From Betaproteobacteria bacterium (lineage in GTDB: Bacteria; Pseudomonadota; Gammaproteobacteria; Burkholderiales; Usitatibacteraceae), in the NCBI GenBank assembly GCA_016720855.1, contig JADKJU010000003.1:434001-498000 (forward strand): a stretch of 64,000 nt of DNA. Direction: 5' to 3'. The position numbers and the translations under genes were made by a program. The notes beneath the pieces were generated by a model, which saw nothing but the letters and a program-made list of their open reading frames with translations, was not told where the DNA came from and made no database searches. Of the stretch, positions 53,191 to 63,800 are shown piece after piece. Each line of letters begins with the position of its first letter. Position 1 is the first letter of the stretch.

Positions 53191-55556
53191 TCATTCGCGC
53201 GCTTTCAGGGCCGCCACGAGATCCATTTTCCGCAGCCGCCACGCGACGGCCCCGCCCGATGCGGCCGCTGCGACTGCCACCGCCGTCATCGCCCCGACGA
53301 GATTGGCGCCGGTCATCACGTAGGGCATCCGCCACATCTGCGTGGACAGCATCCAGATGAAGTAGAGCGTGAGCGCGATGCCCAGCGCAAGCCCCGCGGG
53401 CAGCCCCACGCCCGTGATCACGCCCTGCTCCCCGAGCAGGAGGGAGGCGGTCTCGCGCTGGGTAAAGCCCAGGACCCGCAGCGTGGCCAGCTCGTAGCCG
53501 CGCTCCGACAGCGCGATGCGCGCGCCGTTGTAGACGAGCCCGACCGCGATGATCCATGCGAACACGAGGTTCATGGTGATCATGATGCCGACGCTGCGGT
53601 CGATCATGGCGGAAAACTGCGCGTAGGCGGCCTCGCGCAGGTTCGCGCCCGCCACCTCCGGCATCGACTTGAGCTCGGCGAAGACGCGGGCCCGCTCGTT
53701 CGCGTCGATGCGCAGGTACGCGCCGGTCAGCACGTCGCCCTCGCCCATGAGCCGGTTGGCCGTCGCTCGCGACACGTAGGCGGCATAACCGATCGGCTCG
53801 TCCACGATACCCATGACGAGCATCGCCACGCGCGCGCGCCTGCCTTCCATCACCTCGACCTCGATCGTGTCGCCGGCGCGCACCTCGAGGGTCTTCGCGA
53901 AGATGGCCGTGAGCAGGACGCCCTCGGGAGGGATCGCCCAGGCCGTGCCGTTGCCGTCGACGACCCGCCGCAGGGAAGGGTTTTCCTCGAGTCCGAAGAG
54001 CACCCCGCGCTTCATGCGGTAGCCACTGTGCATCCGGGCCGGGGCCAGGCGGAAGGGTTCCACCTCCATCACGCCGCGCAGGGACCTGAACGCGTCGAGG
54101 GCCGGGCGCGCGCGCGGTTCCGTGAGCAGCACCTGCACGTCCTCGCGCTGCACGGTCGTGAATTGCCACGCCATGAGGTAGCGCACGCCGTCGAGCATCG
54201 CGGACATCATCACGAGGAGCGACACGGCGATGGCGATCCCGGTCACGTTGGCCGCGAAGCGCAGGGGGCGCCTCGCGAGGTTGCGGATCAGCATCCGGCC
54301 CGCCGGACGAAGGTTGCGCCGCAGCCCCCAGCGTTCGAGGACGCCGGCGTGAAAGCGCGGTGGCGGCTCGGGGTGCATCGACTCCGCCGGCGCCAGCCGC
54401 GCACCGCGAAGCGCGGCGGGAACGGCGCCCAACACCGCGGCGGCGACGGCCAGCGCGACTCCCGCCGCGGCGACGGATGCCTGCTGGTTGCCGGCGTACA
54501 GGGGGAAGAAGTAGTACTCGGCATAAAGGGCGAGCATGTGGCGCGCGAAGGGCAACCCGGACGCCACGCCGAGCGCCGCGCCGAAGAGCGAGATCACGAG
54601 CGCGAGCTTGAGGTAATGCAGCGCGATCTCGGCGCCGGAGTAGCCGAAGGCCTTCAGGAGCCCCACCTGCGAGCGCTGCATCTGCACGAGGCGCGTGAGG
54701 ATCGTATAGAGCAGGAAGGCGGCGACCATCAGGAATATGGTCGGCGTGATCCGCGCCATCGTGCGGTTCTGCGCGATCTCGTCCGACAGGAACCGGTGCG
54801 AGAGCTGGTCCTCGCGGTCGTAGGCGCCCACGCCGCCGTAGGGGCCGAGCACGGCATCCATCTCGTTCAGCACCGCGCGCACCGAAGCGCCGGGGGCCAC
54901 GCGCGCCGTGACGTCGTTGAACGCGCCCTCCATGTCGTAGGCCTTCTCGAGCCCCCGGCGGTCCATCCACAGGATGCCGTAGCGCCGGTTGTCCGGGACC
55001 AGTTGCCCGGGGCCCAGCGCGTAGATGAACTCCGGGGAGATCGCCACGCCGCACACGCGTAGCGCCTGGAACTTGCCGTTGATCACGCCACGGATCGAGT
55101 CGCCCGGCTTCAGGTCATTGGCCAGCGCGAACGCCTCGCTTGCCAGCACCTCGTCCTGGCTGCCCGCCGCCGGCATCCGCCCGCGGCGCAGGTGCAGCGC
55201 GTTGAGCCCGCCGTCGGCCGCGCGCGAGATGGAAACGATTCGGCCACGCGCCGGCTCCGCGAGCCCGGGCACGTCGAGGTTCACGCGGGCCACCACGCGC
55301 GTCTCCAGCGCCGCCACGCCCGGAATTCGCGCGAGTGCCGCGGCGACCGACTGCGGCGCGCGCACCGCGCCCGCGAACACATCGGCGAAGCGATACTCCT
55401 CGTAGAAGGCAGCCTGCGAGGCCGCGAGCGTGCGGTTGACGGATGACAGCGACACGAAGGAGTTGATGCCACCCGCCACGACCAGCGCGCAGGCGAGGAT
55501 CTGGCCGCGGATGTGCCAGGCGTCGCGCAGGATCTTGCGGTCGAGTGCCGGGATCC

Positions 55557-55560
<4 letters not shown>
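53191..55560 (-). CDS. ABC transporter permease with two FtsX domains
   Basis: 789 residues from GTG at 55560, which overlaps the stop of the ATPase gene (GTGA). The topology is TM1, a large periplasmic domain, three TMs (FLMVAAFLLYTILTRLVQMQ), a further TM and a second periplasmic domain. A final FtsX block follows (IALSERGYELATLRVLGFTQ) with three TMs, ending RLRKMDLVAALKARE. These are MacB/LolC-type mechanotransmission permeases. With the adaptor it forms a DevBCA-like exporter rather than a lipoprotein-sorting LolCDE. Substrate unknown. Confidence 0.9.
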
Positions 55561-56264
<704 letters not shown>

Positions 56265-56358
56265 TATCCCTCTCAAGGCGAACCGCGATCGATTCAGGAT
56301 GCTACGCTACGAGGCCACGCTGACTGATCCCGATCAAGGCCGCCCGGTTCGCTCCACG

Positions 56359-57786
56359 TCAGTTCGGCGAACGCCGCAGCGCGCGGTCCAGGTTGATTTC
56401 GACGATCTCGTTGTCCGGGTCCAGCCGGCTTGCCGCGCGCAGCGCGCGTTCCGCCTGCTCCCAGCAGCCGGCCTCGATGCAGGCCGCCCCCAGGTTGTTC
56501 AGGACGCGCAGCTTGGGGGGCGAATCGCGTTCAGCCGCCTCCCAGAGGGTCACCTCGCTGCGGTATTCCCGGTTTCGATCCGCGCTCAGGAGCGCCAGCA
56601 CGCCCAGCAGAAGCACGGTGAGCGCCTGCCCCGCGATGCGCTCGGATCGCGCTGCCGACGAAACCAGCGGGACCAGGATCGCGCCGACGAGCCAGCCCAG
56701 GCTCCACACGGCCGCGTAGGCGTGGCGCTCCGCGACAAGGTCGTGGCGGATCGGCAGCACGTAGACCGGCAGGAGCCACAGGGCCGCCCAGGCGAGCGCC
56801 ACCAGCGCCATCGGCCGGCGCCGACGTGCGCGCAGGGCAAGCGTGGCGGCGAGCAGGAGTCCGGCCGCCAGGATGAACGCCTGGGGCCAACTGGCCGCAA
56901 CCGGCGTGGGGTCGATGTTCGGGGCGCACACCAGCGCCGCGACGCACCCCAGGTAACCCAGCGCGGTGGCCATCGCGGGCTCGTGAAGGCGGGCCGCAAG
57001 GATGCGCGCGGAAAGCTCGAGCAACGGGCCGTAGCGCGGGTGGCTCGCCATCCAGGCAAGGAACGCGACGCAGCCGACGGCCACCAGGCTCGCCAGGCCG
57101 ATGAGCAGGCGCCGGCGCGCGCGCGGGTCGGCGTCCGGCCGAACCCGCAGCCATTCGACCAGCAGGAACACGAGGGGCATCGCGGCAGCCACTTCACGGC
57201 TTCCGCAGGCGATCGCCCAGGCCGCCAGGCCACCGATCGCGCACGCCACGCGCCGGGCGCCGCGCGCTTCGCGCGCATCGAACCAGCACAGCAGCGCGAG
57301 CACCGAGGCCAGCGTCGCAAGCGAAGCCGAGCGTGCCGAGAGATAGCTCACCGCCTCGGTCGACAGCGGGTGGAGCGCGAAGACCGCGGCCGCCAGCCAG
57401 GCGTGCGCGCTGCGCGATGACGGTTCGCGCCACGGTTCCAGCATTTCGCTCACCCGCGACCCGAAGAGAAAGAAGGCGAGCGTGGCGGCCAGGTGAATGG
57501 CGAGGTTTCCGATGCGATGTCCGGTCGGAAGATCACCCACGACATGCCCGAGAGCGCCGGTCAGCACGAAGCTCGCCTTGAGCAAGGGGCGGACATGCGT
57601 GCCGAGGTTCTCCCACCACGCGGCGAGCGAACGCGCCCCGGGATCGGTCGCCACGGTGACGTAGTCGTCGAACTGGAACGGCCCCGCGATTCCCGGAAGA
57701 TAGGCGAGCACGGTGAGCACGCACACGCCGGCGAGGGCGGCGCGGATACCCGGTGTCACCGGCTTCGTGGGTGATGCGCCAGGCAT
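56359..57786 (-). CDS. GT-C-fold membrane protein with C-terminal TPR (TMTC-like)
   Basis: 475 residues, about 10-11 hydrophobic helices. The first periplasmic loop holds FQFDDYVTV, an Asp pair like the catalytic DD of GT-C glycosyltransferases. The C-terminus has a TPR-like region (LRVLNNLGAACIEAGCWEQA, ERALRAASRLDPDNEIVEIN). The whole resembles the DUF1736/TMTC O-mannosyltransferase group. It may glycosylate exported proteins; no sugar-donor genes are nearby. A single gene between the exporter and a secreted protein. Confidence 0.78.
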   Translation of the reverse strand: MPGASPTKPVTPGIRAALAGVCVLTVLAYLPGIAGPFQFDDYVTVATDPGARSLAAWWENLGTHVRPLLKASFVLTGALGHVVGDLPTGHRIGNLAIHLAATLAFFLFGSRVSEMLEPWREPSSRSAHAWLAAAVFALHPLSTEAVSYLSARSASLATLASVLALLCWFDAREARGARRVACAIGGLAAWAIACGSREVAAAMPLVFLLVEWLRVRPDADPRARRRLLIGLASLVAVGCVAFLAWMASHPRYGPLLELSARILAARLHEPAMATALGYLGCVAALVCAPNIDPTPVAASWPQAFILAAGLLLAATLALRARRRRPMALVALAWAALWLLPVYVLPIRHDLVAERHAYAAVWSLGWLVGAILVPLVSSAARSERIAGQALTVLLLGVLALLSADRNREYRSEVTLWEAAERDSPPKLRVLNNLGAACIEAGCWEQAERALRAASRLDPDNEIVEINLDRALRRSPN

Positions 57787-57807
57787 GGCCCGCCCGCGAG
57801 CCGCGGA

Positions 57808-58510
57808 CTAGCGATGCTTACACTGGGAGTCCTGCCGATCCGGACGCGGTTTCGGCGGCGGGCATGGCTCGATCGTGGGGATGCGCGGCGGTCCCGGCGG
57901 CTCGGCCGGCAACCCCCGGCACGGCGGCTTGTTGCGCGAAAGACGCGTGAGTTCGTCGCGAACGTGGTTCATCTCGGTGTAGTAAGCCGTGCGTTCCTCG
58001 TTGAGGAGATCGACCATCGTCGTGCCCTCGCGGAAGTCGGTGAAGAGCCCGCGCAGGGAAGCGAAGAAGCCTTCCTTGTCCCTGTCGTTTCCCCACTGCT
58101 TGCATACCGTCACGTGAATGCTTTCGTGGGCCGTGAGGACCTCCTTGAGACACGACGTGGAATCCCCCCTTGTAGGTGATCTGGCAGGCGTTGTTGGTGT
58201 CGGCCGTCGGGCGGTGCGCGGCCGAGTCGGTGACCGAGTTGATCGCCTCCTGCACGCACGGCTGGACGTGCTCCTTGTAGCGCGCCACCGTGTACATCAC
58301 CGGATCGCCGGTCTTGTTCTCCTGGGCGCGAATCATCGAGATCTGCCTGGTGTACTCCGCGCCCGCCGCGCGCGCCTCGCACAGCCGGTTGCGCAGGTCG
58401 GTGACATCGGCGCAGTCGCACGCCGATCCCAGCGCCCGTGCCGGACCCGCGGCCGCGGCGACCAGGACCAGGGCAATGAACGCCAATCGGTGAATCGTCG
58501 GCATCTGCAT
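57808..58510 (-). CDS. Secreted protein with HExxH motif (frameshift in a G run near 58165)
   Basis: About 233 residues after repair. The start at 58510 has GGAG a few bases upstream and gives a signal peptide (LAFIALVLVAAAAGPARA). Six Cys lie in the mature part before the break (CDCADV, RLCEARA, VQPCVQE). At about 58165 a run of six G (CCCCCC on the plus strand) shifts the frame. With one fewer, the protein reads YKG-DSTSCLKEVLTAHESIHVTVC, whose HESIH is a zinc HExxH motif. A later ERTAYYTEM could give a third ligand Glu. The tail is Pro/Cys rich. It looks like a secreted metallopeptidase of an unrecognised family. Confidence 0.62.
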
Positions 58511-58538
58511 TTCCACTCCGTTCGGCCGGAAGGTTGGA

Positions 58539-60149
58539 TCAATAGAGCTTGTCATCGGATGCCGGCTGCCCCTGGGACGCCGGCGCGGCCGGCTTCGCGC
58601 TTGCGGGATCGAGCGACGCCGCCTCGACCTTTTCACGCGCGCCGCCCGGGCGGACCCGCAACATCAGCCCGATGGGACGCATGCCGTTGTCGGGCGCCTC
58701 GCGCCAGTCCCCGGCCAGCACCTCGCCGTCGGGACTGCGGCGCACGCCCCACCCCAGCACGATCGGCCCCCAGAGCCGGCCCTGGTAGACGGTGCCGTCG
58801 GGCATCGTGATCTTGCCCGGCCCCATCGCGCGGCCCCCGGAGAACGTGGCTTCGACGCGGCGCCCGTCGCGGTAGACGCGCACTCCCGGGCCATAGAGGT
58901 AGCCGCTGTAGAACTGCCCTTCCATCCGTTCCCCGCTGGGCCACACCTTGCTGCCCTTGCCGTGCAGCCGACCCTCGACGAAGGTGCCTTCGGTGCGCGT
59001 GCAATCGCTCGAGACCGCCACGCCTTCGCCTTGAGCGGGCGCCGCCTGATAGGTGCACCCCTGGCCCGGTGCGGCAGGGGTCGGCAGCGCGACCGGCGCG
59101 GGCGCCGCGCGGCGGTGCAGAAACTGGTAGGTGCCTGCTCCCAGCGCGGCCAGCAGCAGCGGCACGCCGATCAGGACGCTCCAGAATTTCCCCATCGTCC
59201 CGCCCGCGAGCGACCGCGTTTCGGCGAGCGACGAGTCGAGCGCCGACTCCGCCTGCGCGCGGCTGCGGTCGATCGACGCGACGCCCTCGATCGCCTCGAC
59301 GAGCGCGGGGTCCCGGACGGCGGAATCGTAAAGCGCCGTCCCGAGATCGAGGAAAGTCCCGGCGCGATCCTTCTGCACGGCGCTTGCCTGCTGCGACGCA
59401 CCCTGCGTTTCCGACTGCACCCGGCGCAGGTTGGTGTCGATGTGGGCGATGGCCGCCTTCTGTTCCGCATCGATGGCGGCGATCTCCGCGGCGTGCTTCT
59501 GGCTTTCGGCGGCGAGGCTGCTCTCCTGCGTCGCGTGCGCCGGCAGCTCCGCGCGCGATGCCGCCAGCTTCGCACCCAGTTCGTTCTGCTCGGCGGCGAG
59601 CGTCGCGCGCTCGGACTGCAGGGTGGCGAGCTTTTGCTGCGCGTCGGCCGCTGCGCCAGCCCCCGGGGAGGCGATATCGCGATCCAGCACGGCGAGCCTG
59701 CCGGCGATCGCCGCCAGTCGCGATTCCCCCTGCCTGATCGCCTGCTCGCATGCGCTCTTGCGGGACCGCGCCTCGCGCAGCGCCGCATCCACGGGACTCT
59801 TCTTCGTTTCAACCGCCTTTCGGCCGGCGGCAAACTTCTCGAGCTCGGTGCTCCGCTCGCGCTCGAGGCCTTCCTTCTCCTGACCGAGCTTGTTGGCCGT
59901 CTCCGAAATCTCGCCGACGCGGGTGTCGAGGCCGGCGAGCCGGTCGCGAAGGCCGGCGAACGCGGCGAGGTCGATCTTGGTTTCCCACGCCTGCCGGCCG
60001 AGGGCGGTGAGGGCGACGGCGCGATCCGCTTCCTGCTGCCGTATCGTGCGGCGCGTCTTCGAACGGACCAGCTTGCGGCCCATCTCGCGATAGCCTTCGG
60101 CGAGGAAGTGGCCGCGGCCGGAATCGCCTGTCTTCTGCTTGTCTGTCAC
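58539..60149 (-). CDS. Coiled-coil / TM / MORN-repeat protein
   Basis: 536 residues. Residues about 60-290 form a long Ala/Glu/Lys-rich coiled coil (EKEGLERERSTELEKFAAGR), all predicted cytosolic. One membrane helix (FWSVLIGVPLLLAALGAGTY) follows at about 325. The outside part carries several MORN-like repeats (GTFVEGRLHGKGSKVWPSGE, GQFYSGYLYGPGVRVYRDGR, GPGKITMPDGTVYQGRLWGP). It may be a scaffold for membrane-associated proteins. The downstream HExxH protein follows after 28 bp, and the antitoxin gene lies 38 bp upstream. Confidence 0.75.
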   Translation of the reverse strand: MTDKQKTGDSGRGHFLAEGYREMGRKLVRSKTRRTIRQQEADRAVALTALGRQAWETKIDLAAFAGLRDRLAGLDTRVGEISETANKLGQEKEGLERERSTELEKFAAGRKAVETKKSPVDAALREARSRKSACEQAIRQGESRLAAIAGRLAVLDRDIASPGAGAAADAQQKLATLQSERATLAAEQNELGAKLAASRAELPAHATQESSLAAESQKHAAEIAAIDAEQKAAIAHIDTNLRRVQSETQGASQQASAVQKDRAGTFLDLGTALYDSAVRDPALVEAIEGVASIDRSRAQAESALDSSLAETRSLAGGTMGKFWSVLIGVPLLLAALGAGTYQFLHRRAAPAPVALPTPAAPGQGCTYQAAPAQGEGVAVSSDCTRTEGTFVEGRLHGKGSKVWPSGERMEGQFYSGYLYGPGVRVYRDGRRVEATFSGGRAMGPGKITMPDGTVYQGRLWGPIVLGWGVRRSPDGEVLAGDWREAPDNGMRPIGLMLRVRPGGAREKVEAASLDPASAKPAAPASQGQPASDDKLY

Positions 60150-60187
60150 TTCGTGGTCCCTTCCCGCTGGGGCGGATTTCCGCCGCG

Positions 60188-60430
60188 TCAGTAGTCGCCG
60201 CCCTCCCTCAAGCGGTCGATGAGGTCGTTCGTGACGACGGCACCCCGCTTGGGGAAAGGGCGGAATCCGAACACGGTTCGAGGCAAGTCGGTCGGCAGCG
60301 ATTCGGCCGTAGAGCCCAGGGTAGCGCGTGCCAGCTCCGAAATGACCTCCCCGACCGTCTTGCCTTCGCTTCGCGCGCGTTCCCTGGCGGCGCGAAGGAC
60401 ATCGTCGGCGATATCGAGGGGGGTCCTCAT
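60188..60430 (-). CDS. VapB-type ribbon-helix-helix antitoxin, no toxin adjacent
   Basis: 80 residues. MRTPLDIADDVLRAARERAR followed by GKTVGEVISELARATL is a typical RHH DNA-binding half of VapB-like antitoxins. The C-terminal RGAVVTNDLIDRLREGGDY is the usual toxin-wrapping tail. A PIN-domain VapC would be expected directly downstream, but the next gene is the MORN protein. The 58-aa gene ends 1 bp before this start. It is probably a solitary antitoxin or a repressor that has lost its partner. Confidence 0.8.
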   Translation of the reverse strand: MRTPLDIADDVLRAARERARSEGKTVGEVISELARATLGSTAESLPTDLPRTVFGFRPFPKRGAVVTNDLIDRLREGGDY

Positions 60431-60431
60431 C

Positions 60432-60608
60432 CTATTTCGCCAGTTCGCGGTACACGCTGCCGAACTCCTCGAGACTGGCGGCGAACGAACCCATCACATG
60501 GCGGCGCGGGCTGTCCGTCTGCTGGCCGTCCATGCAATCGTTCAGGGCTTCGCCCAGCGCCTCGGGCGCTGCCTTGGAGGAGAACCTATCGTTGGTAGTC
60601 ATGGCCAT
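60432..60608 (-). CDS. Small protein, 58 aa, co-transcribed with the antitoxin
   Basis: The start at 60608 (MAMTTNDRF) is chosen for GGAG 6 nt upstream. The sequence is polar and helical (KAAPEALGEALNDCMDG, SFAASLEEFGSVYRELAK), with no membrane part. Its stop is 1 bp before the antitoxin ATG, the spacing of a toxin-antitoxin pair. However, it resembles no toxin I know, and toxins normally follow the antitoxin in this family. Function unknown. Confidence 0.5.
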   Translation of the reverse strand: MAMTTNDRFSSKAAPEALGEALNDCMDGQQTDSPRRHVMGSFAASLEEFGSVYRELAK

Positions 60609-60729
60609 GGCGTGCTCCATCATGGCTCTTCTTGATGATTCATGAAAGGGCGGAACGATCGAGGGGGCCACTCCGCCCGGGCCCAGCTCCCATACGGGAA
60701 TGGCGCTGAAGCGTTGCCTTCCCGCGAAG

Positions 60730-60738
60730 TTATCCACA
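60730..60738 (+). promoter_or_regulatory. Single DnaA-box match (TTATCCACA)
   Basis: A perfect 9-bp DnaA-box consensus in the 240-bp divergent space ahead of uvrA. Only one copy is seen, so it is not an origin. Control of uvrA or the antitoxin unit by DnaA is conceivable. Confidence 0.3.
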
Positions 60739-60787
60739 TTGCTTGTCCCCAGGGCCTACATACGCCACGGCGGCCTCGTTCCATGCC

Positions 60788-60793
60788 TAGAAT
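60788..60793 (+). promoter_or_regulatory. -10-like box (TAGAAT) for uvrA
   Basis: TAGAAT lies 54 nt upstream of the uvrA ATG at 60848. No SOS (LexA) box of the CTG-N10-CAG type is obvious between it and the start. Confidence 0.3.
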
Positions 60794-60847
60794 GACCCTT
60801 TCCCCGCACCGAAGCCCGGCCCCGTGGCCACCGCCGATCCCGGAACC

Positions 60848-63800
60848 ATGACCGACCTCTCCAAGCCCCCCATCCCCGCCGACGCCGAGTCCCGCGAGAA
60901 AATCGCCATCCGCGGCGCGCGCCAGAACAACCTCAAGAACCTCGACGTGGACTTCCCCACGGGCGAACTGGTGGTGGTGACGGGGCCTTCGGGGTCGGGC
61001 AAGAGCTCGCTCGTCTTCGACACGCTGTACGCCGAGGGGCAGCGCCGCTACGTCGAAACCTTCTCGCCCTACGCGCGGCAGTTCCTCGACCGCATGGACA
61101 AGCCGCAGGTGGATTCCATCGACGGCATCCCGCCCGCCATCGCCATCGACCAGACCAACCCGGTGCGCACGTCGCGCTCGACGGTGGGGACGATGACGGA
61201 GATCAACGACCATTTGAAATTGCTCTTCGCGCGGGCAGGAAGGCTTTCGTGCCGGAAGTGCGCGCGGCCGGTGCGACGGGACTCTCCCGAGTCGATCTTC
61301 GCGGAGATGGCAAGCCGGGCGAAGGAGGCGGGCGATCCGAGGCTCTCCATCACCTTCCCCATCGACGTGCCGAAGAACTTCACCGAGGCCGAGATCCTGC
61401 AGCACCTCGAGGCGCAGGGCTATGCGCGCGTGCATGCCCGCAAGGGCTCGCGGCTGGACGTCGTGCAGGACCGCATCCGCATGGGCTCGGCCGAGAAGGC
61501 GCGCGTGGTGGAGGCGATCGAGGCGGCGCTGCGGGTGGGGGCGGGGCGCGTGAACGTGTTCGTGGATGCCCTCACCCCCGACGCCTCGCCCGCAGGCAAG
61601 GGAGCGGAGCAGGCGTGGCGCTTCTCCAACGACCTGCACTGCCCCGACTGCGACATCCACTATTCCGACCCCAGCCCCGCGCGCTTCTCGTTCAACTCCC
61701 CCGTCGGTGCGTGCGAGAAGTGCCGCGGCTTCGGGCGCGTGATCGGGGTGGACTACGGGCTCGTGATCCCGGACGAGTCGAAGTCGCTGGGCAACGGTGC
61801 GGTGAAGCCCTTCCAGACGGCGAGCTTCGACGAGTGCCAGGACGACATCGAGAAGTACGCCAAGCGCCACGGCGTGGCCCTCGACATCGCCTGGCGCGAC
61901 CTGCCGCCGGAGCATCGCCGCTGGGTGATCGAGGGCGACGAGGGCTGGATCGGCTGGAAGAAGACGGGCAAGACGCACTGGTACGGCGTGGCGCGCTTCT
62001 TCGAGTGGCTGGAGACGAAGGCCTACAAGATGCACATCCGGGTCCTCCTCTCCAAGTACCGCGCCTACACGCCCTGCGCGGACTGCGACGGCGCGCGCCT
62101 GAAGCCCGAGTCGATGCTCTGGCGCGTGGGCACGAAGGCCGAGGCCGACGCGGTGCTGGCGCCCGAGAAGCGCTATCCCCCGCGCGGCACGCTGTGGAGC
62201 CTCGACGAGCTGGCCGCGCTCCCCGGCCTGTGCCTGCACGACGTGATGCTGCTGCCCATCGAGCGGGCGCGGACCTTCTTCGAACGGCTCGCCCTCCCTC
62301 CGCCGATGGACGAGGCTACGGAGCTGCTGCTCGAGGCCGTCAACGCACGGATGCGCTACGTGTGCGAAGTGGGCCTCGGCTACCTCACGCTGGATCGCCA
62401 GTCGCGCACGCTCTCCGGGGGCGAGGTGCAGCGCATCAACCTCACCACGGCGCTGGGCACTTCCCTCGTGAACACGCTCTTCGTGCTGGACGAGCCGTCG
62501 ATCGGACTGCATCCGCGCGACATGGGCCGCGTGATCGGCGTGATGAAGCGGCTGCGCGACGCGGGCAATTCGCTCGTGGTCGTGGAGCACGACCCGCAGA
62601 TCATGCTGGAGGCCGATCGCCTGATCGACATGGGGCCGGGGCCGGGCGAGCGCGGGGGCGAGATCGTGTTCTTCGGCACGCCGGAGGAGCTGAAGCACGC
62701 GAAGACGGTGACGGCGGAATACCTCTCGGGCCGGAAGCGTGCGGATGCAGGCGTGGCTTCCCGGCCGCCAGCCATCGACACGCCGCGCCTCACCCTCCGC
62801 GGCGTCACCGAACACAACCTCAAGGACGTGGACGTCGAGTTCCCGCTCAACCGCCTCGTGTGCGTGACGGGCGTCTCGGGATCGGGGAAATCCACGCTCA
62901 TCCAGGACGTGCTGCACCCGGCACTGCGCAAGCACCTGGGCAAGCCGACGGAATCGCCCGGCGACTTCCGCGAGATGCATGGTGCCGCGCGCGTGAACGA
63001 CGTCGTCTTCGTGGACCAGTCGCCCATCGGCCGCACCACGCGCTCCAACCCCGCGAGCTACGTGGGCGCGTTCGACGCCATCCGCGAGATCTTCTCCCGC
63101 GCGCCGGAATCGAAGTCGCGCGGCTACACGGCCGGCACCTTCAGCTTCAATTCCGGCAACGGGCGCTGCCCCACGTGCAGCGGCAACGGCTTCGAACACG
63201 TGGAGATGCAGTTCCTCTCCGACGTGTACCTGCGCTGCCCGGACTGCAACGGCAGCCGCTACCGCGACGAGGTGCTCGAGGTGAAGGTGGCCGGGCGCTC
63301 CATCGCGCAGATGCTGGAACTGACGGTAAACGAGGCGCTCGCCTTCTTCTCCGGCGAGAAGGACGTGGTGGCGCGCCTGCGGCCGCTGGCGGACGTGGGC
63401 CTCGATTACCTGCGGCTCGGCCAGCCGGTGCCCACGCTCTCCGGGGGCGAGGCGCAGCGCCTGAAGCTGGCGGGGCACCTGGTCGAGGCGGGGGGCGGCT
63501 CCGTGAAGATGCTGCCCAAGCGGCCGGCGGAGGTGGTGATCGTGGCCCTTCGTCCCCCCGTCGCACCGGCCCGTACGCGGCTCTTCCTCTTCGACGAGCC
63601 CACGACGGGGCTGCACTTCGAGGACGTGGCCAAGCTCCTCACGGCCTTCCGCCGACTCATCGCCGCGGGCAATTCGCTCATCGTCATCGAGCACAACCTC
63701 GACGTGATCCGCGCCGCCGACTGGATCGTGGACCTGGGGCCGGAGGGGGGTGATGCGGGGGGCGAGGTGGTCGGTGCCGGCACGCCCGCGCAGATGATGG

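Noticed and set aside
60730..60738. Replication origin suggested by a DnaA box
   Set aside because: A single box, no A+T-rich unwinding region and no dnaA/dnaN or par genes.
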